The notes under the pieces: generated by a model | Database searches by the model: none | What the model saw: only the letters and a program-made list of their open reading frames with translations | What the model was told of the DNA's origin: nothing | Made by a program: the position numbers and the translations under genes | DNA from: Chloroflexota bacterium | GTDB taxonomy: Bacteria > Chloroflexota > Anaerolineae > Anaerolineales > Anaerolineaceae | Length of the DNA: 58,962 bases | Assembly (NCBI GenBank): GCA_012798455.1 | Contig: JAAZNC010000061.1 | Span: forward strand, 1 to 58,962 | Direction of reading: 5' to 3' | In this document: piece by piece, positions 25,161-34,432 of the stretch | How positions within the stretch are numbered: position 1 is the stretch's first letter | How the letters are laid out: the number at the start of each line of letters is the position of its first letter

Positions 25161-27072
25161 GAAGCACGTTGTTGGGGTATTATTTATACTTCTGATGATT
25201 TTTACAACCGCTTCTACTTGTTTAGAAGCAGTTGCCATCCCCAACTGGAATCCCCATGTTCCTCTTGCTATCTATGACCTCTATATATTGGAACAAACTG
25301 ATATCCCGGAAAATGATGATTATGCAATTGCATTGCGTTACCATAATATTCTGATCGATCCCTCGCAACCTGCCAGGGATAAAGTGAGTTATCAAACGGG
25401 TGAAGAGCGTGATTTCTATGTCCTTAATGTGGATAGTAATGAATATGTAAGTGTAAAGGCTGTTCTCTGCTACATCACTGATCATCTATATTTCTGGATT
25501 CAGGATGGCGTGAACTTTGACCTTGCGGATGTCCAGCAGCTAAGTGAAACCTTTGAGCACCAGATCTATCCCCGCAATCGTGAATTTTTTGGCAGTGAAA
25601 ATACTCCAGGCATTGATAATGACGAACATCTTTATATTCTTTATACGGATGCTATGGGAGGAGCAGCTGGCTATTTTTCCTCAGCAGACACCAACCCCCG
25701 AGAGATCGATCCATATTCTAATGAAGCCGAGATATTCATGCTTTCATCTGTATATACACGTCTTGACCAGGAATATACCTATGGTGTGCTGGCTCATGAA
25801 TTCCAACACATGATCCACCGCAATTTGGATAAGAATGAGACCGCCTGGATAAATGAGGGCTTCTCTGAATTGGCTGCCTTGCTGAATGGATATGATGTCG
25901 GAAATGCGGATAGACAATATGCTCGCAACGCCGATATCCAGTTGAATTTCTGGCCACGCGCTGAAGTGGAAAGCAGTTTCTCGCACTATGGTGCTTCATT
26001 CCTGTTTATGACATATCTCTATGATCAGTATGGGGAAGAATTTTCGCGGGCATTGGTGGCAGATCCTTTGAATGACCTTGATTCGATAGACAATACTCTA
26101 TCTGTGCTGCACATTTTTGATGAGAGAGGGAATCCGCTCAATGCGGATGATGTCTTTCAAGATTGGGCAATAGCAAATCTCCTTCAGAATGGTTCTATTG
26201 GGAATGGAAGGTATGGTTATAAAAGTATTCAGGAGTTGCCGGCTTTTATGATGGCAGATACTATTCCTTGTGGCTCAAATCTTCCCATTGATTTGACTGT
26301 TCATCAATATGGGGTAGATTACCTCAAGCTCGATTGTGATGGCACTTATCAGATAACTTTTTCTGGACAAGAAAACACCCAGATCGTCCCCGTTGATCCT
26401 CATTCGGGAAATTTTTATTTCTGGTCCAATAAAGGGGACCAGAGTGCTATGACTTTGGATCGTACTTTCGATTTTACGGAAGTGAACGGTCCAATTTCTT
26501 TATCTTTTTCAATGTGGTATGACCTGGAAAAAGATTGGGATTATGTGTATGTGTTGGCAAGTGAAGATGGAGAAAATTGGCAGGTGTTGACACCTCCTCA
26601 CTGTACAACAGAGAACATTACCGGTTCTAATCAGGGTTGCGGTTACAACGGCAGCAGTAATGGATGGATCGAGGAAAATATTGACCTTTCAGCATATGCC
26701 GGAAAAAAGGTAACCATTCAATTTGAATATCTCACTGATACTGCTCTCAATGGGGAGGGATTCTTAATAGACGATGTGCAAGTTAGGGCGATCGACTATG
26801 CCGCTGATTTTGAGAAGGATAATGGCGGGTGGCAGGCTAATGGTTTTGTGCGTATTTCAAATCTCTTGCCACAAACGTATCGTGTTTCATTTGTCCAGAT
26901 CCAACCTGGAGGCGAGACCATTGTCGAAAAATTCAACGTTGCTGGTAATGAACCTTTAACCCTTCATGGATATCCAGCAGATCAGGGGGAATCCTATTTG
27001 ATCGTCAGTGGCAGCACACGCTATACGATAATACCTGCGAATTACTCCCTTTCTTTTGATGTATTTCAATAG
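25153..27072 (+). CDS. Secreted zinc metallopeptidase (immune inhibitor A-like)
   Basis: A 639-residue exported protease. The start at 25153 gives the signal peptide MHKKHVVGVLFILLMIFTTA; an upstream frame overlaps the ligase. The zinc site is AHEFQHMIH (HExxH), followed by WINEGFSELAAL with the third ligand Glu, as in M6/M30-type gluzincin peptidases. Residues ~430–565 form a beta-sandwich (LSFSMWYDLEKDWDYVYV, then GFLIDDVQV) like the domain after the catalytic part of immune inhibitor A. It should act outside the cell, either on host or food protein or on surface proteins. The convergent YtxH gene ends four bases away. Confidence 0.85.
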   Translation: MHKKHVVGVLFILLMIFTTASTCLEAVAIPNWNPHVPLAIYDLYILEQTDIPENDDYAIALRYHNILIDPSQPARDKVSYQTGEERDFYVLNVDSNEYVSVKAVLCYITDHLYFWIQDGVNFDLADVQQLSETFEHQIYPRNREFFGSENTPGIDNDEHLYILYTDAMGGAAGYFSSADTNPREIDPYSNEAEIFMLSSVYTRLDQEYTYGVLAHEFQHMIHRNLDKNETAWINEGFSELAALLNGYDVGNADRQYARNADIQLNFWPRAEVESSFSHYGASFLFMTYLYDQYGEEFSRALVADPLNDLDSIDNTLSVLHIFDERGNPLNADDVFQDWAIANLLQNGSIGNGRYGYKSIQELPAFMMADTIPCGSNLPIDLTVHQYGVDYLKLDCDGTYQITFSGQENTQIVPVDPHSGNFYFWSNKGDQSAMTLDRTFDFTEVNGPISLSFSMWYDLEKDWDYVYVLASEDGENWQVLTPPHCTTENITGSNQGCGYNGSSNGWIEENIDLSAYAGKKVTIQFEYLTDTALNGEGFLIDDVQVRAIDYAADFEKDNGGWQANGFVRISNLLPQTYRVSFVQIQPGGETIVEKFNVAGNEPLTLHGYPADQGESYLIVSGSTRYTIIPANYSLSFDVFQ

Positions 27073-27076
27073 AGAT

Positions 27077-27283
27077 CTAGGATTTGGGGGCTTTAACTTC
27101 TTCTTCTAACTCCTGCTGGCATTGAACTGCAGCTTTTTGTACTTCGGTGATGATTTCATCAGTTTTTTCTTGTAATTCTTTTCGCAATTCCTCGCCGCTC
27201 TTAGGAGCGTATAAGAGTGCGATGATACTGCCAACCGCAGCACCCCAGAAAGCACCAATTATAAATTTCGAAAATCTACTCAT
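27077..27283 (-). CDS. YtxH-domain small membrane protein
   Basis: A 68-residue protein. FIIGAFWGAAVGSIIALLYA is a Gly-zipper-like membrane helix followed by the YtxH signature APKSGEELRKEL and an amphipathic coiled-coil tail. YtxH/GvpP-like proteins are general-stress proteins of unclear role. AAGGA precedes the ATG by seven bases. Confidence 0.8.
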   Translation of the reverse strand: MSRFSKFIIGAFWGAAVGSIIALLYAPKSGEELRKELQEKTDEIITEVQKAAVQCQQELEEEVKAPKS

Positions 27284-27367
27284 TTCGTAATCCTTTCTTC
27301 ATATAACTAGAATTTTAAGCCATCTGACCGATGACGAGTTATCAATTTAAGTATAATGTAAAGACAT

Positions 27368-29740
27368 ATGTTAAAGAAATATCGCCAGCACGGTTTTGAC
27401 CTGCTTTCTTTCCTATGTTTGATCGTGATGGTCTTCTTATCGGCATATTCCCTCGAGTCTACCAAATGGAATGAAGACCTCAATACTGCAACGGGTTTGG
27501 CATTGATTGGCACATTGTTGGGAACCGCTCTTGGTATAAGCTATTTTCATAAAAAAGAACTTACATTCCTGGTAGTGGTTTATAGTCTTATAGTGCTTTA
27601 TTCTTTTTTTGTCGGATTCCCGTCTAGTTTGCATGAAATGCAAGGAGAATGGTTTATTTTTCAAGATCGTATCATTCGGGTCGTCCGAGATATATATGCG
27701 GGGAATCCGGTTGAAGATGCTATCCTATTTGTGATCGGCGCCAGTGTTTTTTATTGGTTTGCTGCACTGGGAGCAGGTATTGCTCTCGCGCGAAGTAAGG
27801 GTCCATGGCTTCCGTTGATCTTCATGAGTGCCAGTTTGGTGATCACCCAGTTTTTCCAACCCAAGGTTTACCGCAGTGCTTTATTGAGTGCAACTTTTTT
27901 CTTTTTATTTTTACTATTAATTAGCAGGCAGAGATTTTTGTCATCACAAAATCGATGGAAGAATGAATTTGCTTATATAGATCGAGAAATAGAATCAGTT
28001 TCCTTGCGAATCAGCCTGCTGCTTTCGGTTGTGGTGGTAGCAATCGCCTGGAGTGTTCCACTGCTCATCGATTTAGTTACCCCGGGATCAAAATCACAAA
28101 AAACCTTTGTACAGTCACTGGAGAATACAGGTGATTTAATCTCTAACCTTTTTTCTCCGTTGCAAAGCCGCCCAGTTCGAAGTGAAACGATTTTTGGAGA
28201 TACATTAACCCTGGGTGTTTCGCAACCTCAGAGTGAAGATATTTTGTTCACCGCGATTGCACCTGAAGTCGATCTCATTGCTGGCAATTATTATTGGAAA
28301 GCTCGTACATATGCGACCTATGAAAATGGAATATGGAGTGCAGGTAGCTATGAGGCAACGACCATTGAAGAAAATACAAGTGTCTTGGAGCAGCCCGTAC
28401 AAGTAGTGGATGAAGGGGAATTTATCTTTGTGGCTGCCGGAGAATTGAATTACTATTATGTGCCGGGATACACCTATGCCATTGATCACCCCGCTCGCAT
28501 TCTGGAGGAATTTAGAGACGAGCCTTTTAAGGATGTGATCGCGTGGCGACCCTTGTTGCCATTAACCGAAAACGATTCCTATCGCACCAGCAGTTATTTT
28601 TTACCGTTGACGCTTGAAGATCTGGAAGGCAGCACAAGGAACTACCCGGCAGCAATAAAAAGAATGTATCTACAGTTGCCGGATGATTTCTCACCCCGCA
28701 TCGCCCAGCTTAGTGAAGCCATCACAGCTGGATTGAAAAGTAATTTTTTGAAAGCTCTGGCGATCACTGATTATTTACGAAAACAATATACTTATTCTAC
28801 TGATGTAGAAGATCTTCCGCAGTTCCTAGATCCTATCTTCTGGTTTCTCTTTGAAGGGAAAAGCGGATTTTGTAATTACTATGCTTCCGCTGAAGTGCTG
28901 ATGCTGCGTTCAATCGATATTCCTGCCAGGTTGGCGGTGGGTTATGCTCAGGGAGTCGAAATCGAGCGCGGGAAAGTATTTGGTATTCGCGATCGGGATA
29001 GCCATGCCTGGGTGGAGGTTTATTTTCCTGAAATTGGTTGGGTGGTGTTTGAGCCAACCAGTTCTCAGCCAGCTGTGCAGTTTGCTCATGCTGCTACTGA
29101 AACCAGTGACCGTGCTTATGATCTGACAGGCGATAATGCTGAAATACATGGAAATACCTCCCCATCGGAAGGAATTGGAAATATATTTTCCCGTTTCGAG
29201 GCGATTGAAAGAAGATTGGCTGCCGAAGAAGATACCTTGTATTCAGCTACAGGTCAATTCACTGCTCGAAAATTGTTTTTGCGATTGTTATGGTGTGTAC
29301 CCCTGACGGTTTTGATCGCATTTCTCCTGTTTGGAAAAATAAAGAAAAAGGGAAAGCTTATTCCACTTCAAACCTATGTGGTAGGGTTGATCGAAAAGAT
29401 GGGGAAAGAAAGCCCACAATGGCTGAAACATTGGGCAGATGACCGTAATTTGAGCAATATCCGTAGGATATTCTCACATTTAGATCGGCTTTTACGATGG
29501 ATCGGTTTTGAGAATGTTCGTAATATGACTCCCCAGGAAAAAGCTCTTGTGATCCAGAAATTGGCACCCCAGGCTGCCTGGGAGATTGTGGTACTGCTGC
29601 AGGCATTTCAGGATGAAGTGTTTGGGGAACGGAAAAACGAGGATGTAAGAAAAGATAAAATTGCTTACCATATTGTGAAAAGAGAATTGATCAAAGCCCT
29701 CTTCTATCGTTGGGCGCATGGGAAAGCGCGCTCAATGTAG
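27368..29740 (+). CDS. Membrane transglutaminase-like protein (DUF3488/TgpA type)
   Basis: A 790-residue membrane protein. Five or six N-terminal helices (~10–235) are followed by a large extracytoplasmic region with a transglutaminase core: Cys in SGFCNYYASAEVL, His in DSHAWVEVYF and a later Asp/Glu position before EPTSSQP; the motif RLAVGYAQG is typical. A further membrane helix (~635–653) leads to a C-terminal cytoplasmic DUF4129-like tail. TgpA-type proteins are usually near a MoxR ATPase and DUF58 gene; neither is here. TATAAT (27352–27357) ends ten bases before the ATG with no Shine-Dalgarno. The last 50 bp overlap the PfkB gene on the other strand. Confidence 0.85.
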   Translation: MLKKYRQHGFDLLSFLCLIVMVFLSAYSLESTKWNEDLNTATGLALIGTLLGTALGISYFHKKELTFLVVVYSLIVLYSFFVGFPSSLHEMQGEWFIFQDRIIRVVRDIYAGNPVEDAILFVIGASVFYWFAALGAGIALARSKGPWLPLIFMSASLVITQFFQPKVYRSALLSATFFFLFLLLISRQRFLSSQNRWKNEFAYIDREIESVSLRISLLLSVVVVAIAWSVPLLIDLVTPGSKSQKTFVQSLENTGDLISNLFSPLQSRPVRSETIFGDTLTLGVSQPQSEDILFTAIAPEVDLIAGNYYWKARTYATYENGIWSAGSYEATTIEENTSVLEQPVQVVDEGEFIFVAAGELNYYYVPGYTYAIDHPARILEEFRDEPFKDVIAWRPLLPLTENDSYRTSSYFLPLTLEDLEGSTRNYPAAIKRMYLQLPDDFSPRIAQLSEAITAGLKSNFLKALAITDYLRKQYTYSTDVEDLPQFLDPIFWFLFEGKSGFCNYYASAEVLMLRSIDIPARLAVGYAQGVEIERGKVFGIRDRDSHAWVEVYFPEIGWVVFEPTSSQPAVQFAHAATETSDRAYDLTGDNAEIHGNTSPSEGIGNIFSRFEAIERRLAAEEDTLYSATGQFTARKLFLRLLWCVPLTVLIAFLLFGKIKKKGKLIPLQTYVVGLIEKMGKESPQWLKHWADDRNLSNIRRIFSHLDRLLRWIGFENVRNMTPQEKALVIQKLAPQAAWEIVVLLQAFQDEVFGERKNEDVRKDKIAYHIVKRELIKALFYRWAHGKARSM

Positions 29741-30755
29741 TGCTGCTTAATTCTGACATCATTAATTCCGCTCGTAATTTGAGAATTGAGCGATGAGAAT
29801 CCAAAATATAAGCAATGCCACTACCCTCATTACAAATTGAAGCCGCAGCAGAAGCGTATATGGCGCATTCTGGTGTAGAGTAATCCCCCGAAAGTACGCA
29901 GGCAGTAAAAGCACCGCAGAAACAATCATAAACACCGATCGGGTCAATATACAGTCCGTCATATTCTGGGATTTGAGAAATTTGCGTACTACCTTGATGA
30001 AAGAGCAGGCAACCTTTGTTCGAATTTTTGACCAAGATGTTTTTAGCACCAAATCTATTGAGCATTTCTAACATCATCCAGTAATGATCGAAACGGGATC
30101 GGAACAGGGTTTTTATTTCTTGTTCGGTGGTAAAGAAATAATCGATCCCGTCGAGTAATTTGGTGATCTGTAAAAGATTTCCCGGGCACATGTATGTAGG
30201 TGAGGAACGCATCATGATCCTGTCAACGCCAGCCTTTTTTAATGCGGGAACACATGCAAAATGGCTTGCAAAATTCAATTGCGTCAAGAGAGCCGCCCTG
30301 GCTGGTAAATATCGATCAGGAATATCAGCAATGAGCAGATGCAAATTTTGAGGTTCAACCGCTTGATGGGGCATTCGCGAAAATTCATCGTATTGAAGTA
30401 GAAATTTCGGAATGGAATGGCCTAATTCGTAAAAATGACGTTTCAAGTTGCTGGTTTCCCATTTATCCTTGGAAAGAATGTGGTAATACTTCATGTCTCG
30501 CAGTGATTGCGTTGATGGCGTGATCCCCGTGATATCAAAACCACGGCTTTGCAAGGATGATGAAAAATTAATCAAAAATTCAGAATTTGCTTTTGCAACG
30601 ATGCCCACATTTTCATTAAACATGGCGTGCCCTGCAGCAGCGTATAAAGCTCCTCCCCCCGGGTGATCCACACTAACCTGATTGTGTCGATTGATGATGG
30701 TTTCGCGATGGATTTGCCCGCATACGATAGTGTCAATGTGATTTTGTTCGGGCAT
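29691..30755 (-). CDS. PfkB-family carbohydrate kinase-like protein
   Basis: A 354-residue ribokinase/PfkB-fold protein. PGGGALYAAAGHAMF near residue 35 is the Gly-Gly substrate motif, and YDCFCGAFTACVLSGDYS near residue 270 corresponds to the DTxGAGD nucleotide/catalytic motif, here degenerate (DCFCGAF), with the catalytic Asp kept if D aligns first. This makes the substrate uncertain and activity questionable. I start it at the ATG 30755, 16 nt after the preceding stop; a TTG extension to 30803 would overlap that gene. It is the last gene of the minus-strand run from the GT-C glycosyltransferase. Confidence 0.75.
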   Translation of the reverse strand: MPEQNHIDTIVCGQIHRETIINRHNQVSVDHPGGGALYAAAGHAMFNENVGIVAKANSEFLINFSSSLQSRGFDITGITPSTQSLRDMKYYHILSKDKWETSNLKRHFYELGHSIPKFLLQYDEFSRMPHQAVEPQNLHLLIADIPDRYLPARAALLTQLNFASHFACVPALKKAGVDRIMMRSSPTYMCPGNLLQITKLLDGIDYFFTTEQEIKTLFRSRFDHYWMMLEMLNRFGAKNILVKNSNKGCLLFHQGSTQISQIPEYDGLYIDPIGVYDCFCGAFTACVLSGDYSTPECAIYASAAASICNEGSGIAYILDSHRSILKLRAELMMSELSSTTLSALSHAPNDRRGL

Positions 30756-30771
30756 TAAATTCACTTCTGGT

Positions 30772-30969
30772 CTATTTGAACAAATCCAACAATCCTTTTG
30801 CAAAACCGATTGTGGTCATTCCTATTTGTAATCCCTTTTGAGGGGATAATTTCAGTTCCGCACCCTGTTTGGTTGTCCTCTCGACCAGGGTATGGGTAAT
30901 TGCTACTCCAAGCAACGCACCGGCTAACCCACCAATGATATAGATCACGAAATTCTTTTTTTTATTCAT
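30772..30969 (-). CDS. Small single-helix membrane protein
   Basis: A 65-residue protein: basic start MNKKKN, one Gly/Ala-rich membrane helix FVIYIIGGLAGALLGVAITH, then a short amphipathic tail. It resembles the YtxH-like helices in layout but lacks the APKSG signature. Its ATG overlaps the stop of the preceding gene by 8 bp, so the pair is translationally coupled. Function unknown. Confidence 0.65.
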   Translation of the reverse strand: MNKKKNFVIYIIGGLAGALLGVAITHTLVERTTKQGAELKLSPQKGLQIGMTTIGFAKGLLDLFK

Positions 30970-31336
30970 GTTTTATTTTGCTCCTAAGTGTTTTGATCAA
31001 TTCTTTGGGTTGGAGATGCAGATTGGTGCTGTGTCTACAAAATGATTGTACTTTCTCCGCATGGATGCTTGTGAAATTCTGTGCTTTTCCGAGAATTTTT
31101 TTTGATCCTTTGTAAGCTATATGAACGAGATGAGAGGATAATAAACTAAAAAGAAAAACCAATGGGAGGATCATAATAATAGAAGAAAGGAGATAGATCA
31201 ATGAAATATCTGCCCAATGCATTCGCTGTGTTGCATTCCCTTCCACTGCGTGCAAAAGGAAAATCGCAGAAAAGATGATAAGAATAATTGTTAAGAATAA
31301 CGGGATCCATATTTGCGATATAGCTTTCTTTTTCAT
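30962..31336 (-). CDS. Two-helix membrane protein, unknown function
   Basis: A 124-residue protein with two hydrophobic segments (~9–28 and ~43–68) and a basic, His-containing cytoplasmic tail. I start at the ATG 31336, seven bases after AAGGA; TTG and GTG codons just upstream are alternatives. It follows the glycosyltransferase by 36 nt and is coupled to the next small membrane protein, so the two may form a complex. Confidence 0.6.
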   Translation of the reverse strand: MKKKAISQIWIPLFLTIILIIFSAIFLLHAVEGNATQRMHWADISLIYLLSSIIMILPLVFLFSLLSSHLVHIAYKGSKKILGKAQNFTSIHAEKVQSFCRHSTNLHLQPKELIKTLRSKIKHE

Positions 31337-31372
31337 CACCAAATCCTTGCTCTTTGTATTGTAAGACGATAG

Positions 31373-33421
31373 TTAATTTCGCAGGCTATTAATCAGATTA
31401 TCCAATGTCTGATCCGGTTCGACTTCCATCTCTTCAATAACCCGATCATAGGTGAAAATGATACCTGATTTGTATTTTTCTTCCACAGCCAGGCTGGCTT
31501 GTACCACATCGGCTGCAGCCCCCCAATTCTCAGTACGCAGATCAGCTTCAAAAAAAGGGAGCCATTCGCTTGGAATCCGGGGTGACAATCCAAGTGCATC
31601 AGCCTGTGATTTCAACATTAGAACTGCATCCCAATTCCCAGCCTGACGTGCCAGATCAGCCTTTTCAAAATAATAACACCAATCATGCTCGATTTCATCT
31701 CCCACGATCTCAACGGGGGGATATTTGGCTTCTTGTGGATTGGTGATGATGCGATCAAGGTTGGAAAGTTGGATCTGATTTGCTTCCATGAAAGAAAGAT
31801 TTGGGATGATGCCGGCATTGGCATATACATTGTCTAACACCTGCACACAACCGGGTGGATCGTACCGGATCACCACCGTATCACTTGTGTTTCCATCGAA
31901 GGAGAATGAACGATACCATTGATATACCGGAAGATCCTTTTCCAGAGAAGCTAGACGCCCCACTTTTAATCGCACGTCGGAGAAGTAAAAAACAAAGGAT
32001 AGTTTCTCATCATCTGATTCGGGTGCATATGTCCAGTTGAGTGGAGCAGTAAGGGAATTGTCGCTGTAATATTTCAATGGAAAGTCGGTCGTCATGATGA
32101 TGGTGTTCTCTTTCAGATCAGGAATGCGCCAGGTTAGTTGCCAGAAGAAATCTTTGAAATTATCCCAGTCATGCTTGAAATCCATGGCATTGAAAAATTG
32201 GAACCCGATCATCAGGCTGACCAGAATGGTGGTAAAGGCGATTCGCAGATATTGGGGACGGAAGATTAAAAAGATCAACCCCGAAAAAAGAACCGCAACC
32301 CCAAACATATAAGCCAGTGTCAAGCGATCCCAGGCAAATTCAATCCGGACAGTGAGTTTTGTGATCCAGAAGATCAATCCTGCCAATACGAGCGCAAACA
32401 ACCCGATCGAAATGACCTGAAATAATGTTTTTCTTCCTGCTTTTGTTGTTGGTTCAGTTTTGCCTTTTTCCAATATCAAAAAAACGGATCCCGCGAATAA
32501 ACATGCCAGGATCGAAATTGCCCAATATCCGTATGTTGTAAAGTAACCAACTTCAGAAACCACCGGGAAATTGAATATGCCTTTAAATGCACCATATGTA
32601 ACTGTGATGATGTCTTTGCCTGCCTGCAAGATGAGATCAAAGAAACCGGTCGTGAAATTCTGGTTCAGTTCATTGAGCATCTTAGGTTCGTAAGTTGGAA
32701 ATGAGAATAGAAAAACCCTCCAGTAATAAAAAATTGCTAATAAAACCAGATAAGGAACCCAGGTTTGAAGAATCTTTCTAGTGCGTTTCTTCTTGTCAGG
32801 AATATCCTCAGCTAGCGAGATCCACAACAAGACTGGTCGAATGAACTCCAGAGAAGCAAAATATTCCAAAGAAAAGATACTTAACTGTGCTAACAAGCCG
32901 GTAATCGTGTAGATCCAGTAATGTTTTTTATCTCTAGCAGAAGCCAACATGGTTCCAATCGATAATAGAAAAAGTGCCATATGGCTGAAATGGTGTGCAT
33001 AAGGAAGAGCAATGGGTTGCTGAAGAAAACCAGGATAAAGAATGAAGAGAATGGCAGCGTAGATATTGATAGAGCGGTTCTTTTGCCAGATCTGCTGCAA
33101 AATCCACCAGAAAGCCCAACCAGATAACCACCGACACAGCAACGTGAAGATGTGGTAGAAAATGGCTTTGGTACCGAAAAGTGAAGTCAGGATAGTAAAG
33201 ATGAAGGCTGAATACGGGCGGTCTGAAGCCACAAATTCGGCATATCCTGAGGGACCAAAGACATGATACTGCCAAAGGTATGGCCAGGCATCCCAATAGA
33301 AACCCAAAAATGGAATGACTGGAGCAAATGCCAGTATTGTGAATAAAAGGAGGATTACAGGGATAAGAAACCTGTTTTGAACGATTTTCGTTGAAATGTG
33401 ACGGATGTTGAATTTTGCCAT
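31373..33421 (-). CDS. GT-C type membrane glycosyltransferase-like protein
   Basis: A 682-residue protein with about 11–12 membrane helices and a soluble C-terminal part of about 200 residues. The first outer loop has FYWDAWPYLWQYHVFG with an acidic residue where GT-C enzymes carry the catalytic Asp, then ASDRPYSAF. This fits a polyprenyl-phosphate-sugar-dependent glycosyltransferase acting on the outer side of the membrane. No PMT or ArnT signature is clear, so donor and acceptor stay open. On the coding strand TAGAAT lies five bases before the ATG with no Shine-Dalgarno, another leaderless candidate. It starts the minus-strand run ending with the PfkB gene. Confidence 0.72.
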   Translation of the reverse strand: MAKFNIRHISTKIVQNRFLIPVILLLFTILAFAPVIPFLGFYWDAWPYLWQYHVFGPSGYAEFVASDRPYSAFIFTILTSLFGTKAIFYHIFTLLCRWLSGWAFWWILQQIWQKNRSINIYAAILFILYPGFLQQPIALPYAHHFSHMALFLLSIGTMLASARDKKHYWIYTITGLLAQLSIFSLEYFASLEFIRPVLLWISLAEDIPDKKKRTRKILQTWVPYLVLLAIFYYWRVFLFSFPTYEPKMLNELNQNFTTGFFDLILQAGKDIITVTYGAFKGIFNFPVVSEVGYFTTYGYWAISILACLFAGSVFLILEKGKTEPTTKAGRKTLFQVISIGLFALVLAGLIFWITKLTVRIEFAWDRLTLAYMFGVAVLFSGLIFLIFRPQYLRIAFTTILVSLMIGFQFFNAMDFKHDWDNFKDFFWQLTWRIPDLKENTIIMTTDFPLKYYSDNSLTAPLNWTYAPESDDEKLSFVFYFSDVRLKVGRLASLEKDLPVYQWYRSFSFDGNTSDTVVIRYDPPGCVQVLDNVYANAGIIPNLSFMEANQIQLSNLDRIITNPQEAKYPPVEIVGDEIEHDWCYYFEKADLARQAGNWDAVLMLKSQADALGLSPRIPSEWLPFFEADLRTENWGAAADVVQASLAVEEKYKSGIIFTYDRVIEEMEVEPDQTLDNLINSLRN

Positions 33422-33735
33422 ACTTTATTCTACTTTGACCTGGGTTCCTGTGCAAAAAAAAGGAAATTACCAGGGGGATAAAATTCAGATTCGGTTTCGT
33501 GTATATGAAAAACTATTGTATAATAATTACGAATTATATTGAATACTTTCGGGATCAATTGATCCTATTATTCAGGAATAAGGCTGTCTTTGAAGATATT
33601 GGAACTACTCCTGAGGGAGTATCTGGGAAAATTGGTAAGATTGAGATTTTTAGGTTTGTTATAAGATTGTTTTATGTAAAACAAACATTTAAATATTAAA
33701 CCAACCCCTCCTTTAAGGAATTAGTTTATATTATT
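33422..33735 (+). other. Intergenic region, AT-rich, with small hairpins
   Basis: This 314-bp stretch has no convincing gene. It contains TATAAT at about 33521, a perfect 14-bp palindrome at 33552–33565 (GGATCAATTGATCC), a small hairpin at 33606–33621 (TACTCC/GGAGTA) and AT-rich sequence up to the recX hairpin. A 66-codon frame at 33499–33699 matches nothing I recognise. A leader RNA or small RNA ending at the following hairpin is possible. Confidence 0.35.
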
Positions 33736-33769
33736 CAGCCTTGACCTGATAAGTTGAGGCTGTTTTATT
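33736..33769 (+). terminator. Terminator-like hairpin abutting the recX start
   Basis: A 10-bp stem (33736–33745 with 33753–33762, two G·U pairs), a 7-base loop CTGATAA and the T-rich tail TTTTATT, which ends at the base before the recX ATG. It has the shape of an intrinsic terminator or attenuator. Confidence 0.6.
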
Positions 33770-34432
33770 ATGCAACAAAAACTAACTGGGATCGAACAAC
33801 AAAAGAAGAACCCTAATCGTGTAAATATATACCTGGATGAGCAGTTTGCATTCGGGTTACATAAATACGTGGCATGGCATCTGAAGGTGGGAGATGTTTT
33901 GGACGAACAGAGTATCCAATATTTACAGCAGGAGGATATGCTTGAAGAAGCTTATCAAAAAGCTTTGCGTTTACTCGGCTATCGTCCCAGAACTGAATAT
34001 GAAATGCGTTCCAGGTTGGCCGAATACGGCTACGAAGAGAATTGTATCAACGGGGTCATCGCACGCTTATTGGAAAGAGAATATCTCAATGACCAGCAAT
34101 TTGCTGAAGATTGGGTCGAGAATCGTAATACCTTTCGTCCACGAGGACGGAGATTGTTGACCCTGGAATTAAGACAGAAAAAAGTAAGTGAAAGCCAAAT
34201 TCGCAGAGCACTTGAAACCCTCCCACAAGATGCTGAGTTGGCACATCAAGCAGCAACGAAGTATTGCAGCAAACTAAAGGGATTGGATGAGAAAAGTTTT
34301 AAGAGAAAGCTATATGGGTTCTTGGCTCGCAAAGGTTTCATGTATGAGGATATCAAACCAATTTTGGAAGAAATGTGGGAGGAAAACGATTCATTAAATC
34401 TTGTAGAAATAGAGGTAACGGAAGATGAATAA
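33770..34432 (+). CDS. recX: Regulatory protein RecX
   Basis: A 220-residue RecX, which binds RecA filaments and limits or modulates recombination. The three-helix repeats are visible: ALRLLGYRPRTEYEMRSRL, then ARLLEREYLNDQQFAEDWVE, with RGRRLLTLELRQKKVSE between repeats, and a last repeat KRKLYGFLARKGFMYEDI. Length is typical. The only Shine-Dalgarno-like GAGG is about ten bases from the ATG and inside the hairpin stem, so translation may depend on RNA folding. recA is not nearby. The 3' end overlaps rny by 8 bp. Confidence 0.92.
   Translation: MQQKLTGIEQQKKNPNRVNIYLDEQFAFGLHKYVAWHLKVGDVLDEQSIQYLQQEDMLEEAYQKALRLLGYRPRTEYEMRSRLAEYGYEENCINGVIARLLEREYLNDQQFAEDWVENRNTFRPRGRRLLTLELRQKKVSESQIRRALETLPQDAELAHQAATKYCSKLKGLDEKSFKRKLYGFLARKGFMYEDIKPILEEMWEENDSLNLVEIEVTEDE

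Noticed and set aside
33552..33565. Perfect palindrome as a recombination or phage attachment site
   Set aside because: No second copy, integrase or tRNA nearby.
33499..33699. 66-codon frame before recX
   Set aside because: No family, no Shine-Dalgarno, overlaps palindromic AT-rich DNA; kept only as part of the unexplained intergenic region.
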